From positions 248,001 through 312,000 of the forward strand of contig CALUXB010000001.1 of assembly GCA_944324645.1 (NCBI GenBank): a stretch of DNA of 64,000 nt. Reading direction: 5' to 3'. Positions within the stretch are counted from its first letter, which is position 1, and each line of letters starts with the position of its first letter. Positions 17,257 to 26,182 of this stretch are shown piece after piece. Below the pieces are notes generated by a model. That model had not been told where the DNA came from and ran no database searches. It saw only the letters and a program-made list of their open reading frames with translations. This DNA is from an uncultured Elusimicrobiales bacterium. Its GTDB lineage: Bacteria > Elusimicrobiota > Elusimicrobia > Elusimicrobiales > Elusimicrobiaceae. The position numbers were made by a program, and so were the translations under genes.

Positions 17257-18342
17257 CTATTTGTTGCCAAACTCGTTTATTTTTTCAATTAAAAAATCTA
17301 CCCATTTTTCCTGGGGCAGTTTGAACATTATCTGGCCCTTTTCAAAATACAGGCCTTCGCCTTTGCCGCCGGCTATACCAAAGTCGGCGTCGCGCGCTTC
17401 GCCGGGGCCGTTGACGATGCAGCCCATAACGGCTATTTTAAGGCCGGTGGCTTTGCGCAAAAGTTCTTTGTCTGAGTAAATGCGTTTTTCCAGCTCGCGC
17501 ACTGTGCCCGCCACGTCCACCTGAGTACGCCCGCAGGTGGGGCAGGAAATCAAATTAGGCCCGTACTGGCGCAAATGCAGGGCTTTTAAAATTTCATAGG
17601 CGGCACGCACCTGCAGGGCCGGGTCTTCGGTTAAAGAAACACGTATAGTGGCTCCAATGCCTTTTTGCAAAAGCGTGCCCAGCGCAATGGCGCTTTTGAC
17701 GGTGCCGCTTAAAAAGCTGCCCGCTTCAGTCAGGCCGATATGCAGCGGAATGTCGCTCTGGGAGGCAAAAAGCTCGTTGGCTTTTAAGGTGCGGGCAAAG
17801 TCGTCCGATTTTAAAGAAACGACCACATTTTTAAAGTTTAATTGCTCCAAAATATTGGCTTGTTCCAGGGCTTCCTGCACCATAACCTGCGCCCATTTGT
17901 CATCTGTCAAATCCACTTGCCCGGCTACACTTTTTAAATACTTGACTGAGCCGGCATTGACCCCAATGCGTATGGCTACGCCGTGGTCTGCACAGGCTTT
18001 GACCACTTCTTTGGTATTTTCTATTGCACCGATGTTGCCGGGGTTAATGCGCACCTTATCTACGCCTTGTTTGACGGCTTCCAATGCCAATTTATAGTCA
18101 AAATGAATGTCTGCCACCAGCGGGCTATGAATGCGTTTTTTGATTTCACCCAACGCCAGCGCGGCCTGCATATCCGGCACGGCGACGCGGTTGATTTCGC
18201 AGCCGGCGTTTTCCAGCGCGTTGATTTGCGCGGCGGTGGCGGCGGCGTCGCGGGTGTCGGTGTTGCACATACTCTGTACGCGCACCGGGTTGCCGGTGCC
18301 AAGGGTATAGGGGCCTACGTTGACTTGTCTGGTTTTATACAT
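17257..18342 (-). CDS. ispG: 4-hydroxy-3-methylbut-2-en-1-yl diphosphate synthase
   Basis: [4Fe-4S] enzyme of the MEP isoprenoid pathway, converting MEcPP to HMBPP. The 361-residue protein begins with a TIM-barrel segment (VRVQSMCNTDTRD near residue 20) and has the cluster cysteines in SCPTCGRTQVD near residue 263 and MGCIVNGPGEARDADFGIAGG-like residues near 305. Its start codon overlaps the rseP stop by one base (TAATG). With dxr in the same operon, two MEP-pathway steps are encoded together. Confidence 0.96.
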   Translation of the reverse strand: MYKTRQVNVGPYTLGTGNPVRVQSMCNTDTRDAAATAAQINALENAGCEINRVAVPDMQAALALGEIKKRIHSPLVADIHFDYKLALEAVKQGVDKVRINPGNIGAIENTKEVVKACADHGVAIRIGVNAGSVKYLKSVAGQVDLTDDKWAQVMVQEALEQANILEQLNFKNVVVSLKSDDFARTLKANELFASQSDIPLHIGLTEAGSFLSGTVKSAIALGTLLQKGIGATIRVSLTEDPALQVRAAYEILKALHLRQYGPNLISCPTCGRTQVDVAGTVRELEKRIYSDKELLRKATGLKIAVMGCIVNGPGEARDADFGIAGGKGEGLYFEKGQIMFKLPQEKWVDFLIEKINEFGNK

Positions 18343-19481
18343 TAGTTGCCTTCTTGCGCAGCGGGTTCTTGCGTCTGCACTTGTTCTGTTTCGCCGGCGG
18401 TTTGGGTAGCCACGGCGGCGGTTTTGGGTTTAAAGAAAATACGTTTAATATCCGCGTACGAAGCGTACACCACCAGCAGCATTAAAATATAAAAGCCCAC
18501 ATTGGCGGCGCGCATAATATTTTTGGTGGAGGGCAGTTTGCCGGTCAGCCCTTCCCACAAATACACCAGCGCGTAGCCGCCGTCCAGTATGGGAATGGGG
18601 AAAAGGTTAAACATACCTACCGCCAAAGAGAGCATAGCAATTAAGAAAATAAAGTCCAGCCAGCCGCGGTGCACCGATTGGTGAATGATATTGACAATGC
18701 CAATCGGCCCTGCCACCTCGGGGGCTTTTTTATGGCTGATGCTTTGCCACAGGGAGTCTAAGGAAAATTTGGTCCAGTACCAGCATTGGTACACACCCAA
18801 GCCTGCCGCTGCCCAAAGGCCCACTTTTTTCATTTGCGGATAAACGGCAATGCCCAATACGGTAGGTTTGTCAGCCAAAAAGTCGCTCTCTTTAATAGTG
18901 ATATTCAATGTTTCGTTGCCGCGTTGGACGCTTAAGGCCAAATCCCCCTGGCGGGCTTGGATAGCCTGGGTCAGCTCCTGCCAGTTGGCGACAGGCTGCC
19001 CATTGGCAGAGAGGATAATGTCTTGCACTTGCAAATCTACCTTCGCCGCGGGGTAATTCTCCACCACTGCTCCCACTTGGGCGGGCAGCAGGGTGGGGTC
19101 CGTTTGCGGCATACCTTTTATATAGATAAGCCCGGCAAAAATAACCGCCGCCAATATGTAGTTAAACAAGGCGCCGTTGACCACCATAAAAAACTTGGCG
19201 TACCATTTTTTGGCGGCAAATTCACTGGGTTTGGGGGCTTCTTTGGCGTCATCTTCCTGGAACATTTGCCCTTCGGGTTCTACAAAGCCGCCAAAGGGAA
19301 TGGCACGGATTTGAAAGTCGGTGCCTTTGGAGGATTTTTTGTGCCACAGAATTTTGCCAAAACCAAAAGAAAATTCTTTTACCCCAATGCCGGTTAAGCG
19401 GCAGGCGATAAAGTGCCCAAACTCGTGAATAATCACAATCGGGCTGAGCACCACAATTACAGCAACAATAGAAAGCAACAT
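18342..19481 (-). CDS. rseP: Site-2 (RseP-type) intramembrane zinc metalloprotease
   Basis: Membrane-embedded protease that cleaves transmembrane substrates such as anti-sigma factors. The 379-residue protein has HEFGH at residues 19-23 in the first membrane helix, one PDZ domain around residues 125-190, and the second active-site segment LFPIPILDGG near residue 300. There is only one clear PDZ domain (E. coli RseP has two). The C-terminus ends in a Thr/Gln/Glu-rich tail of about 30 residues. AAGGGG lies before the ATG at 19481. Placement between dxr and ispG is a frequent arrangement in bacteria. Confidence 0.92.
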   Translation of the reverse strand: MLLSIVAVIVVLSPIVIIHEFGHFIACRLTGIGVKEFSFGFGKILWHKKSSKGTDFQIRAIPFGGFVEPEGQMFQEDDAKEAPKPSEFAAKKWYAKFFMVVNGALFNYILAAVIFAGLIYIKGMPQTDPTLLPAQVGAVVENYPAAKVDLQVQDIILSANGQPVANWQELTQAIQARQGDLALSVQRGNETLNITIKESDFLADKPTVLGIAVYPQMKKVGLWAAAGLGVYQCWYWTKFSLDSLWQSISHKKAPEVAGPIGIVNIIHQSVHRGWLDFIFLIAMLSLAVGMFNLFPIPILDGGYALVYLWEGLTGKLPSTKNIMRAANVGFYILMLLVVYASYADIKRIFFKPKTAAVATQTAGETEQVQTQEPAAQEGN

Positions 19482-19490
19482 ATTTACCCC

Positions 19491-20687
19491 TTATAAAATA
19501 ACTTTTTTATATTTCTTTTCCGCCAGGTTGGCTAATGCTTTTTCCCGCGCCCAGGCGTCCGCTTCGGCTGCTTGGTTAAGCGTCACGCGGCCCACGCGCC
19601 CGTAGGTTTCTTTAAGCACGCTGTAGATGAGCTTGGGTATATCAGTAAATTTAATGCGTTCTTTTAAAAACGCATCTACCGCCACTTCATCGGCAGCGCT
19701 TAGCACCGCCGGGAAAATGCTGCCTTTGGCTTGTGCCGCCAAAGCCAGCTCCAGGCAGGGGAAGCGGTCAAAGTCCGGCTCAAAAAACTCCAGCTTTTGC
19801 GCTTGAAAGAGATTGAGCGGCTTGACCGGGCTGGGCATACGCTTGGGATAAGTAACGGCGTATTGGATAGGAATGCGCATATCCGGCTCGCTCATTTCCG
19901 CCAAGATAGCCCCGTCCACATATTCCACCGCGGAATGAATCAGCGATTGCGGGTGAATGACAATTTGCACCTTTTCCTGCGAAAGAGAAAACAAATTCAT
20001 AATCTCTATGGCTTCAAAGCCTTTGTTCATCAGCGTGGCGGAATCTATGGTAATTTTTTTGCCCATTTTCCAGCGCGGGTGATTTAAAGCTTCCGCCGGA
20101 GTAACCGTGGAGAGCGCTTTTTTGCGCGTAGCAAACGGCCCGCCGGAAGCGGTCAAAAATACGCGGGAGATGGATTCATTGGCGCGGTCGTAGTTTTTGG
20201 CGTCGGTTTCTTCCATACATTGGAAAATGGCCGAAGGCTCGCTGTCCACCGGGATAATGGCGGCGTTCCAGCGGCGGCATTCCTGCATAATGGTTTGCCC
20301 CGCCATAACCATAGGTTCTTTGTTGGCAAGGGCAATGGTTTTGCCCGCTTTAATGGCGGCCACCAGCGGTTGAAAGCCTACTGCGCCTACCAGCCCGTTA
20401 ATAATCAAATGGGCCGACGGCAGTGAAGCCAAAAAGACCAGGCTGTCCATATCCGGCGGCAGCAGCTGGGTGCCCTTGGGCATTTGAGTTTTTAAAATTT
20501 CATAGCTGGCAGCGTCCAGCACCGCGGCAAAGCGCGGTTTAAAGGTGTGTACTTGCTTGATAAAAAGTTCGGTATTGCGGTTGGCGCTCATAGCCAGTAC
20601 GCGGTACTGCGGCCCCAGCCGCCCAATAACGTCTAAAGCAGAGGTGCCTATAGAGCCGGTGGAACCTAAAACGATGATGTTTTTCAT
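19491..20687 (-). CDS. dxr: 1-deoxy-D-xylulose 5-phosphate reductoisomerase
   Basis: NADPH-dependent MEP-pathway enzyme that makes MEP from DXP. The 398-residue protein has the dinucleotide motif GSTGSIGTSALDVI at the N-terminus, ANKEPMVMAG near residue 122, metal-site segment VDSEPSAIFQC near 148, the flexible-loop region TASGGPF, and NPSRWKMG-like HPRWKMGKKITIDSATL. The last four bases of cdsA overlap its start, so the two are coupled. Length is normal. Confidence 0.96.
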   Translation of the reverse strand: MKNIIVLGSTGSIGTSALDVIGRLGPQYRVLAMSANRNTELFIKQVHTFKPRFAAVLDAASYEILKTQMPKGTQLLPPDMDSLVFLASLPSAHLIINGLVGAVGFQPLVAAIKAGKTIALANKEPMVMAGQTIMQECRRWNAAIIPVDSEPSAIFQCMEETDAKNYDRANESISRVFLTASGGPFATRKKALSTVTPAEALNHPRWKMGKKITIDSATLMNKGFEAIEIMNLFSLSQEKVQIVIHPQSLIHSAVEYVDGAILAEMSEPDMRIPIQYAVTYPKRMPSPVKPLNLFQAQKLEFFEPDFDRFPCLELALAAQAKGSIFPAVLSAADEVAVDAFLKERIKFTDIPKLIYSVLKETYGRVGRVTLNQAAEADAWAREKALANLAEKKYKKVIL

Positions 20688-21502
20688 AAGGTATAAAGTA
20701 CCACGTAATAAAATACGGGCGCCAGCAGCAGGTACGAGTCAAACCGGTCCAAAAAACCGCCGTGCCCCGGCAAGAGGTGGGAAGAGTCTTTGACCCCGGT
20801 GCTGCGTTTGATGACCGATTCGGCCAAGTCAGACACTTGCCCCACTACCGCCACCAGCAGCCCCAGCCAAACAGCTTGCATTACTGTTAAATAGGTAGGC
20901 AAAAATAAATGCCGCATAAGCAGCGCCCCCGCCACCGCCAGCGCGGTGCCGCCGATGGCGCCTTCCCAGGTTTTCTTGGGGCTGACTTCCCGGTTAAGCT
21001 TGTGTTTGCCCAAGAAGCGGCCCGTAAAATAGGCCCCCGTATCGCATATCCATACGGTAATAATCATAAATAAAGTCAGGTATTCGCCGTATTGGGCGAT
21101 GTCGCGTATATTAATAAGGTGCGCCAAAGACCACGGAATAAAGAAAATGCCGGTAAAGGTATTGGCCACGCGCTCCCAGCTGCGGTGCGGGGTCAATACT
21201 TCTACGAACAAAACGCCAAAGATGACAATGCTGATGGAAAAAGGGTACAGATTGTCCGGCAGTTCCAAAGACGGCAGCTGCGCCCGGCCCAAAATGGCTA
21301 CCGCCGCCATCATCAGCCCAAAGAGCATCAGTGAAAGCATATGCACCGGTTTTTTGCCGGCGGTCAGCACCAGGCCGTATTCATATAAACACAGCAAGAT
21401 GACACAGGCCGTAAAGGCCATATAAATCACGCCGCCGAAGTGAATGGCGGCTAAAATAACAGGTACGCCGATAACGGCGGTTAAAATGCGGGGTAGTAAC
21501 AT
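20684..21502 (-). CDS. cdsA: Phosphatidate cytidylyltransferase
   Basis: Integral membrane enzyme that makes CDP-diacylglycerol for phospholipid synthesis. The 272-residue protein has about seven membrane helices and the C-terminal family signature SDLAESVIKRSTGVKD followed by PGHGGFLDRFDS. It is the first gene of its operon. The ATG at 21502 lies six bases after TAAAAT (21509-21514, minus strand, preceded by TTGC), with no ribosome binding site, so it is predicted to be leaderless. The uppS/frr genes that often precede it are replaced here by a divergent pilin. Confidence 0.95.
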   Translation of the reverse strand: MLLPRILTAVIGVPVILAAIHFGGVIYMAFTACVILLCLYEYGLVLTAGKKPVHMLSLMLFGLMMAAVAILGRAQLPSLELPDNLYPFSISIVIFGVLFVEVLTPHRSWERVANTFTGIFFIPWSLAHLINIRDIAQYGEYLTLFMIITVWICDTGAYFTGRFLGKHKLNREVSPKKTWEGAIGGTALAVAGALLMRHLFLPTYLTVMQAVWLGLLVAVVGQVSDLAESVIKRSTGVKDSSHLLPGHGGFLDRFDSYLLLAPVFYYVVLYTL

Positions 21503-21508
21503 ACTTTT

Positions 21509-21514
21509 ATTTTA
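21509..21514 (-). promoter_or_regulatory. -10 box of cdsA operon, leaderless arrangement
   Basis: TTGC followed by TAAAAT, then exactly six bases to the cdsA ATG. Confidence 0.6.
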
Positions 21515-21586
21515 GCAAATATCCGGCGTATTGGGCGGTATGTTGAAGATAAAGGCCATTTTGTTGGCTGCCTGTTGTAAAAAGGC

Positions 21587-21642
21587 TTGCATTGTTTTTT
21601 TTTTTTGATACATTTTGCGTATGTGCAAAATGTATCAAAAAA
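21587..21642 (+). promoter_or_regulatory. T12 promoter with overlapping palindrome, pilin type
   Basis: TTGCAT (21587-21592), a 16-base spacer with twelve T (21595-21606), TACATT (21609-21614), six bases, ATG 21621. The palindrome is six T plus GATACATTTTGC against GCAAAATGTATC plus six A, 18 base pairs with a six-base centre GTATGT that holds the start codon. The A-to-C change in the left arm is matched by T-to-G in the right arm. Confidence 0.72.
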
Positions 21643-22214
21643 TGATGCCTGTAACTAAAAATCCCGCCAAAGGCAAATTTGGCGGTTTTACGCTGATTGA
21701 ACTTTTGGTGGTGGTGCTGATAATTGGTATTTTGGCGGCTATTGCGCTGCCGCATTACCAAAAGGCAGTTAAAAGAGCCCGTATAGCGGAAGTGAAAATG
21801 CTGGTCAAGAGCGTTTGGGACGCCCAAAAGATGTATTCTCTTGCTGATGGGAATTATACCCCTTGTCTAAACGAATTGGATACGGATGTTCTTTCTTCTT
21901 TTGAAAAGTTGACGGACCTTGACGGCTGTGTCGTTCGTGCAGAAAAAGGAAGCGGGGATAATGCGATTATGTTAGATGTTTCTCCTCATGAAACAGATAT
22001 TAAAAATAATTTTTCCATAACGATTTGGCTTGGGAATTTCTCTTATTCCGGAAATGGGGGGTATGGCGTGGTGTTAGGAAGCACCAAAGAGAATAGTAAA
22101 CCTTTAAGCTGTATAGAATATGCCTGCGCCGCAGTAACAGAAGGCAGTTTTTGCCGGGATATTATGGGAATTCAAACCCCAACGGTGCGGCGAGACTGTG
22201 TGCGGTGGTATTAA
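21621..22214 (+). CDS. Type IV pilin family protein with T12-palindrome start
   Basis: A 197-residue prepilin with leader MCKMYQKMMPVTKNPAKGK, cleavage site G^FTLIELLVVV and helix end IALPHYQKAVKRAR. The globular part ends with several cysteines (SCIEYACAAVTEGSFC, then DCVRWY). ATG 21621 has no Shine-Dalgarno but sits six bases after TACATT and in the palindrome centre, like the pilins at 4777 and 37542, with which it shares the leader pattern K-[MI]-Y-Q-K. Internal ATG codons at 21630 and 21642 are alternatives. A terminator follows. Confidence 0.87.
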   Translation: MCKMYQKMMPVTKNPAKGKFGGFTLIELLVVVLIIGILAAIALPHYQKAVKRARIAEVKMLVKSVWDAQKMYSLADGNYTPCLNELDTDVLSSFEKLTDLDGCVVRAEKGSGDNAIMLDVSPHETDIKNNFSITIWLGNFSYSGNGGYGVVLGSTKENSKPLSCIEYACAAVTEGSFCRDIMGIQTPTVRRDCVRWY

Positions 22215-22226
22215 GGAAAATAACCT

Positions 22227-22259
22227 AAACGCGGGGATCTAAGCCCCGCGTTTATTTTG
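22227..22259 (+). terminator. Intrinsic terminator after pilin
   Basis: AAACGCGGGG and CCCCGCGTTT pair around ATCTAAG, followed by ATTTT. Confidence 0.85.
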
Positions 22260-22320
22260 CCCCGCTGCCCTGGAAAATGGTATCATTACCTTATATATAT
22301 TGTAATGGAGATATTACCCC

Positions 22321-23961
22321 ATGGCAAAAAATGACCTGACTACCAGGAACCTGATGTTGGACAGTTTGAAGCAATATGCCAAGAACAGGATTTCCCACGA
22401 GTTCATTCGCGAACATGACGCGAAGAACGAAATTCCCCTAGACATTTTAAAAGAGATGTACGACCACGACGTGCTGGGCGTGCATCTTTTGCTTATTCCG
22501 GAAGAGTACGGCGGCCTTGGCGGGCAGACCACGGAAATTTACCGCGTATGCGAACAGCTGGCCCGCATAGACTTGGGCATTGCCACCGGCGTATTTGCCA
22601 CCTTCTTGGGCAGCGACCCGATTAACGTAGGCGGCACCCCGGAGCAAAAAGCCAAATGGTTCCAAAAAATTGCGCACGAGAACAAGCTGGTTGCTTACGG
22701 CGCCACGGAAGCGGACGCCGGCTCTGACCTGGTGTCTTTGCGCACCCGCGCCGACCGGGTGGAAAAGGACGGCAAAATCGTCGGCTACAAAATTACCGGC
22801 AGCAAAATGTGGATTTCCAACGGCGGCGTAGCCGATATTTACACGGTGCTGGCGCTGGCCCCGGGCGGCCCGAGCTGGTTTATCGTAGAAAAAGGCACCC
22901 CCGGCTTTACGCAGGACGCGCACGAAGACAAACACGGTATCCGCTTGTCCAACACCGCCGGTTTGGCCTTTGATGAAGTGTATGTGCCGGCAGAAAATTT
23001 AATTGGTTTAGAAGAAGGCAAAGGCTTCCTGCAGGCGCAGGCTGTATTTGGCTATACGCGCTTAATGGTGGCGGCCTTTGGTTTGGGCGGCGGAGAAGAA
23101 GCGGTAGAGACCGCTTTGATCTATGCCCAGCAGCGCATTCAGGCCGGCGGCCCGCTGGCGCAGAAGCAGGGTTTTATGCTTAAGCTGATTACCCCGCATT
23201 ATGTGCGCTTTGAAGCGGCCCGCGCCTATATTGACTGGACGGCTAAACAGCTGGAAGTCAATAACCACGGCTTGGCTACTGAGGGCGCTATCGCCAAACT
23301 CTATGCCACCGAATCAGGCAACAAAGCCGCTGAAGACGCTATACAGGCGATGGGCGGTTTTGGCTATACCAAAGAATTTGCGGTGGAAAAAATCAAACGC
23401 GACGTCAAAATTACCTGCATTTACGAAGGCACCAGCGAAGTGCTGGAGATGACCATCTTCCGCGGACGCTGGCAGGAACACCTCAAGACCCGCGGTCAGT
23501 ATTACATTAAACAGGCCGAAGAGTTTGAAGCCATCCACGCCCAGCACCCCGATGTGGGCGCCGACAGTGTGGCCTTGGGCTTCCGTGCCCTGGCCCGCGT
23601 GCTGGAAGACTGCCGCGCGCAGAAACTCACCCGCCACCAATATATTACCTTTATGTTGGGCGATTTAATCAGTGAGGCGGAAGTGGCCGCCGTCTTCGCG
23701 CGTGAATGCGCCGAAGGCCGCGTGACCGAAGGCAGCCGCTTTGATTTGAACACGCTTAAGATTATGTCGCGCGTCAATGCGCGCTTGAGCGCGTTTAAGA
23801 TTGCCACCGAGGGTATGAAACTCATCTTGGGTGTAGGCGCCGCCTCTGTGCAGGACTTGTCCGCCGGCGTCAACTTAATCGGCATTGAAGAAAAAATGAC
23901 CGGTTTGATTGAGGACGAAGACTTGGTGTCTGCCAAACTCAGAGAAACTTTTAAAGCATAA
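22321..23961 (+). CDS. Acyl-CoA dehydrogenase family protein (long form)
   Basis: FAD enzyme that oxidises or reduces acyl-CoA at the alpha-beta bond. The 546-residue protein has the FAD/substrate segments YGATEADAGSDLVSLRTRA and KMWISNGGVADIYTVLA and the catalytic base region CIYEGTSEVLEM near residue 380. About 160 residues follow the usual end of the fold, so it belongs to a long subgroup. It is immediately followed by etfB (9-base gap) and etfA, suggesting that the three form one complex. In fermentative anaerobes such a complex can reduce crotonyl-CoA-type substrates while bifurcating electrons; the true substrate cannot be told from sequence. GGAG precedes the ATG. Confidence 0.88.
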   Translation: MAKNDLTTRNLMLDSLKQYAKNRISHEFIREHDAKNEIPLDILKEMYDHDVLGVHLLLIPEEYGGLGGQTTEIYRVCEQLARIDLGIATGVFATFLGSDPINVGGTPEQKAKWFQKIAHENKLVAYGATEADAGSDLVSLRTRADRVEKDGKIVGYKITGSKMWISNGGVADIYTVLALAPGGPSWFIVEKGTPGFTQDAHEDKHGIRLSNTAGLAFDEVYVPAENLIGLEEGKGFLQAQAVFGYTRLMVAAFGLGGGEEAVETALIYAQQRIQAGGPLAQKQGFMLKLITPHYVRFEAARAYIDWTAKQLEVNNHGLATEGAIAKLYATESGNKAAEDAIQAMGGFGYTKEFAVEKIKRDVKITCIYEGTSEVLEMTIFRGRWQEHLKTRGQYYIKQAEEFEAIHAQHPDVGADSVALGFRALARVLEDCRAQKLTRHQYITFMLGDLISEAEVAAVFARECAEGRVTEGSRFDLNTLKIMSRVNARLSAFKIATEGMKLILGVGAASVQDLSAGVNLIGIEEKMTGLIEDEDLVSAKLRETFKA

Positions 23962-23970
23962 GGGAATATT

Positions 23971-24759
23971 ATGAACATTATCGTATGCATTAAACAAGTA
24001 CCCGATTCCACCCAAGTCAAGGTGGATCCGAAGACCGGCACCCTTATCCGTGCCGGCGTGCCCAGCATTTTAAATCCTTACGACCATTACGCGCTGGAAA
24101 AAGCCCTGGCCATTAAAGCCAAAACGGGCGCCAAAGTAACCGTGCTGTCTATGGGCCCTAACCAGGCGGTGGCGGTATTGCGCCTGGCCTTAGCTTTGGG
24201 TGCAGATGAAGGCGTATTGCTCTCCGACCGCGCTTTTGCTGGTTCTGACACGTGGGCCACGTCTTATGCATTGGCTACGGCCATTAAGAAAATCGGCCAG
24301 TATGATTTAATCCTCTGCGGGCAAATGGCTATTGATGGCGATACGGCCCAAACCGGCCCCGGCATCGCTTACCACTTGGGTATTGCGCAAATTACGTTCT
24401 GCGACAGCGTGGACAGCGACGGGCAGCGCGCCGTAGTCAAAAAACTCATTGAAGGCGGACATCAAATTATGGAAGCCGACCTGCCGGTGCTCATCACTAT
24501 GACTATGCCGGTGGATTATGTGGCTAAATATCCGTCTTTTTTGGCGGCGCACAGAGCGCAGGATAAGCAAATTTTCATTTGGACAGCGGCCCAAATCGGA
24601 GCCGACCCGCACAAACTGGGGCTGGAAGGCTCTCCTACGCGTGTGTCGCGCATTTTCCCGCCGGCTGCCAGAGCCAAAGGGGAAATGATTTCCGGCTCTG
24701 CCGAAGAAATGGCGGCTAAGTTTGTGGAAATTTTGAAAAAGGAGAGTTTTGTCAAATGA
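23971..24759 (+). CDS. etfB: Electron transfer flavoprotein subunit beta
   Basis: The 262-residue EtfB partner of EtfA in electron transfer to the acyl-CoA dehydrogenase. Conserved features are CIKQVPD at the N-terminus, NPYDHYALEKAL, and CGQMAIDGDTAQTGP around residues 113-127. This last segment resembles the DGDTAQ(V/T)GP loop that binds FAD in bifurcating-type Etfs rather than AMP as in the mitochondrial type. The stop overlaps the etfA start by four bases (ATGA). Assignment to a bifurcating group is an inference from this motif and context. Confidence 0.93.
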   Translation: MNIIVCIKQVPDSTQVKVDPKTGTLIRAGVPSILNPYDHYALEKALAIKAKTGAKVTVLSMGPNQAVAVLRLALALGADEGVLLSDRAFAGSDTWATSYALATAIKKIGQYDLILCGQMAIDGDTAQTGPGIAYHLGIAQITFCDSVDSDGQRAVVKKLIEGGHQIMEADLPVLITMTMPVDYVAKYPSFLAAHRAQDKQIFIWTAAQIGADPHKLGLEGSPTRVSRIFPPAARAKGEMISGSAEEMAAKFVEILKKESFVK

Positions 24760-25958
24760 TTCAAGTAGCTTCTAATTGTGTTGGCTGCGGCAAATGCGTG
24801 GCCACTTGTCCGTTCGGGGCGCTCTCCTTGGTGAACCGCAAAGCGGTGCCCAACAGCAGCTGTACAATGTGCGGTGCGTGCGTGAGCGTTTGCCCGGTCA
24901 AGGCGCTGTCTTTGCCGGCTGCCGACGCGGCCAACGCCAAGAAAGACCTTTCCGCCTACAAAGGCGTGTGGGCCTTTATTGAAATTTCTGATGACGGCAA
25001 AACCCAAAAGGTGCGCCCGGTAGGCTTTGAGCTTTTGTCCAAAGGCCGCGAACTGGCGGACCAGTTGGGCGAAGAGCTGTGCGCCGTGGTGATTGGCGAC
25101 GGGGTGGATAAATATTTTGCGGAGCTGTCCTCTTACGGAGCCGACAAAATTTACGCCGTCAACGGCCCGGCCTACCACGACTATAACACCGCCGCATATG
25201 CCAATGCAATGGTAACGCTGATTAAAAAATACAGCCCCAGCGTGGTGCTCTACCCGTCTACGTATATTGGACGTGATTTGTCCCCGCGCATTTCTTCTGA
25301 GCTGTTTGTGGGTTTGACGGCAGACTGCACGGGCCTTTCTATTGCCGACGGGCTGTTAATCCAAACCCGCCCGGCTTTTGGCGGCAACATTATGGCAGAC
25401 ATTAAATGCCCCGATTACCGGCCCCAAATGTCCACCGTGCGCCCGAATGTGTTTAAAAAAGTAGTTACCCGCCCGGGCAGCATGGCCCAAATCGTAAATG
25501 AAACGATTGCCGTGCCCGCCGCGGCAGGCAAGGTGCGCATTATCAGCAAACACTTTGACGAAACCTCTGCCCAGGATAAACTGGACGAAGCCGAAGTGGT
25601 CATAGCCGGCGGACGCGGTATGAAAGACGCCGCGGGCTTTGCCGTGCTGGACGACTTGGCTGCCGAATTGGGCGGCGCTGTGGGCGCTTCCCGCGCGGCG
25701 ATTGACCTGGGGCTCAGACCCAAAGAAAAGCAGGTCGGCCAGTCCGGGGTTACCGTAGCGGCCAAGCTGTATGTGGCGTGCGGTATTTCCGGCGCGGTGC
25801 AACACATTGTGGGTATGGAACACAGCGACGTCATTATCGCAGTGAACAAAGATGCCAACGCCCCCATCTTTAACGTATGCAAATACGGTTTTGTGGGCGA
25901 TGCGCGGCAGCTGTTGCCCAAAGTGGTGGACGCCGTAAAGAAAGCCAAAGGCAAATAA
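24756..25958 (+). CDS. etfA: Electron transfer flavoprotein subunit alpha with N-terminal ferredoxin domain
   Basis: A 400-residue EtfA. Residues 1-55 form a 2[4Fe-4S] ferredoxin domain with two clusters (CVGCGKCVATCP and CTMCGACVSVCP). The rest is a canonical EtfA with the FAD-binding C-terminal half (VIAGGRGMKDAAGF, then GASRAAIDLGL, GQSGVTVAAKLYVACGISG). The extra ferredoxin domain could accept low-potential electrons from, or deliver them to, free ferredoxin. It is translationally coupled to etfB. A strong terminator follows, so this is the last gene of the unit. Confidence 0.94.
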   Translation: MIQVASNCVGCGKCVATCPFGALSLVNRKAVPNSSCTMCGACVSVCPVKALSLPAADAANAKKDLSAYKGVWAFIEISDDGKTQKVRPVGFELLSKGRELADQLGEELCAVVIGDGVDKYFAELSSYGADKIYAVNGPAYHDYNTAAYANAMVTLIKKYSPSVVLYPSTYIGRDLSPRISSELFVGLTADCTGLSIADGLLIQTRPAFGGNIMADIKCPDYRPQMSTVRPNVFKKVVTRPGSMAQIVNETIAVPAAAGKVRIISKHFDETSAQDKLDEAEVVIAGGRGMKDAAGFAVLDDLAAELGGAVGASRAAIDLGLRPKEKQVGQSGVTVAAKLYVACGISGAVQHIVGMEHSDVIIAVNKDANAPIFNVCKYGFVGDARQLLPKVVDAVKKAKGK

Positions 25959-25976
25959 GTCTTTTGTTTCACAAAT

Positions 25977-26006
25977 AAAACCCCGCTCATATGAGCGGGG
26001 TTTTTT
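25977..26006 (+). terminator. Intrinsic terminator after etfA
   Basis: AAAACCCCGCTCAT and ATGAGCGGGGTTTT form a perfect stem followed by T. Confidence 0.92.
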
Positions 26007-26121
26007 GTGGGAGTTTCCATAATCCTAAGGTGGGATATAAACAACGGGCCCGGCAAAAAATGTTTCAGACTAAGAATCCGTATCCTATGCCGGCTGTTTA
26101 GCGGTTTGGGGATGCCTTAGC

Positions 26122-26148
26122 AAAAAGCCCCGCGCTGGTAGCGCGGGG
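26122..26148 (-). terminator. Terminator of the small minus-strand gene
   Basis: CCCCGCGCT and AGCGCGGGG pair around ACC/GGT (minus strand), followed by CTTTTTG. It sits just downstream of the stop of the 88-codon gene at 26183-26449. Confidence 0.75.
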
Positions 26149-26182
26149 GGAGGAGTTGATGAATATTAATCGGTGTGGCGTT

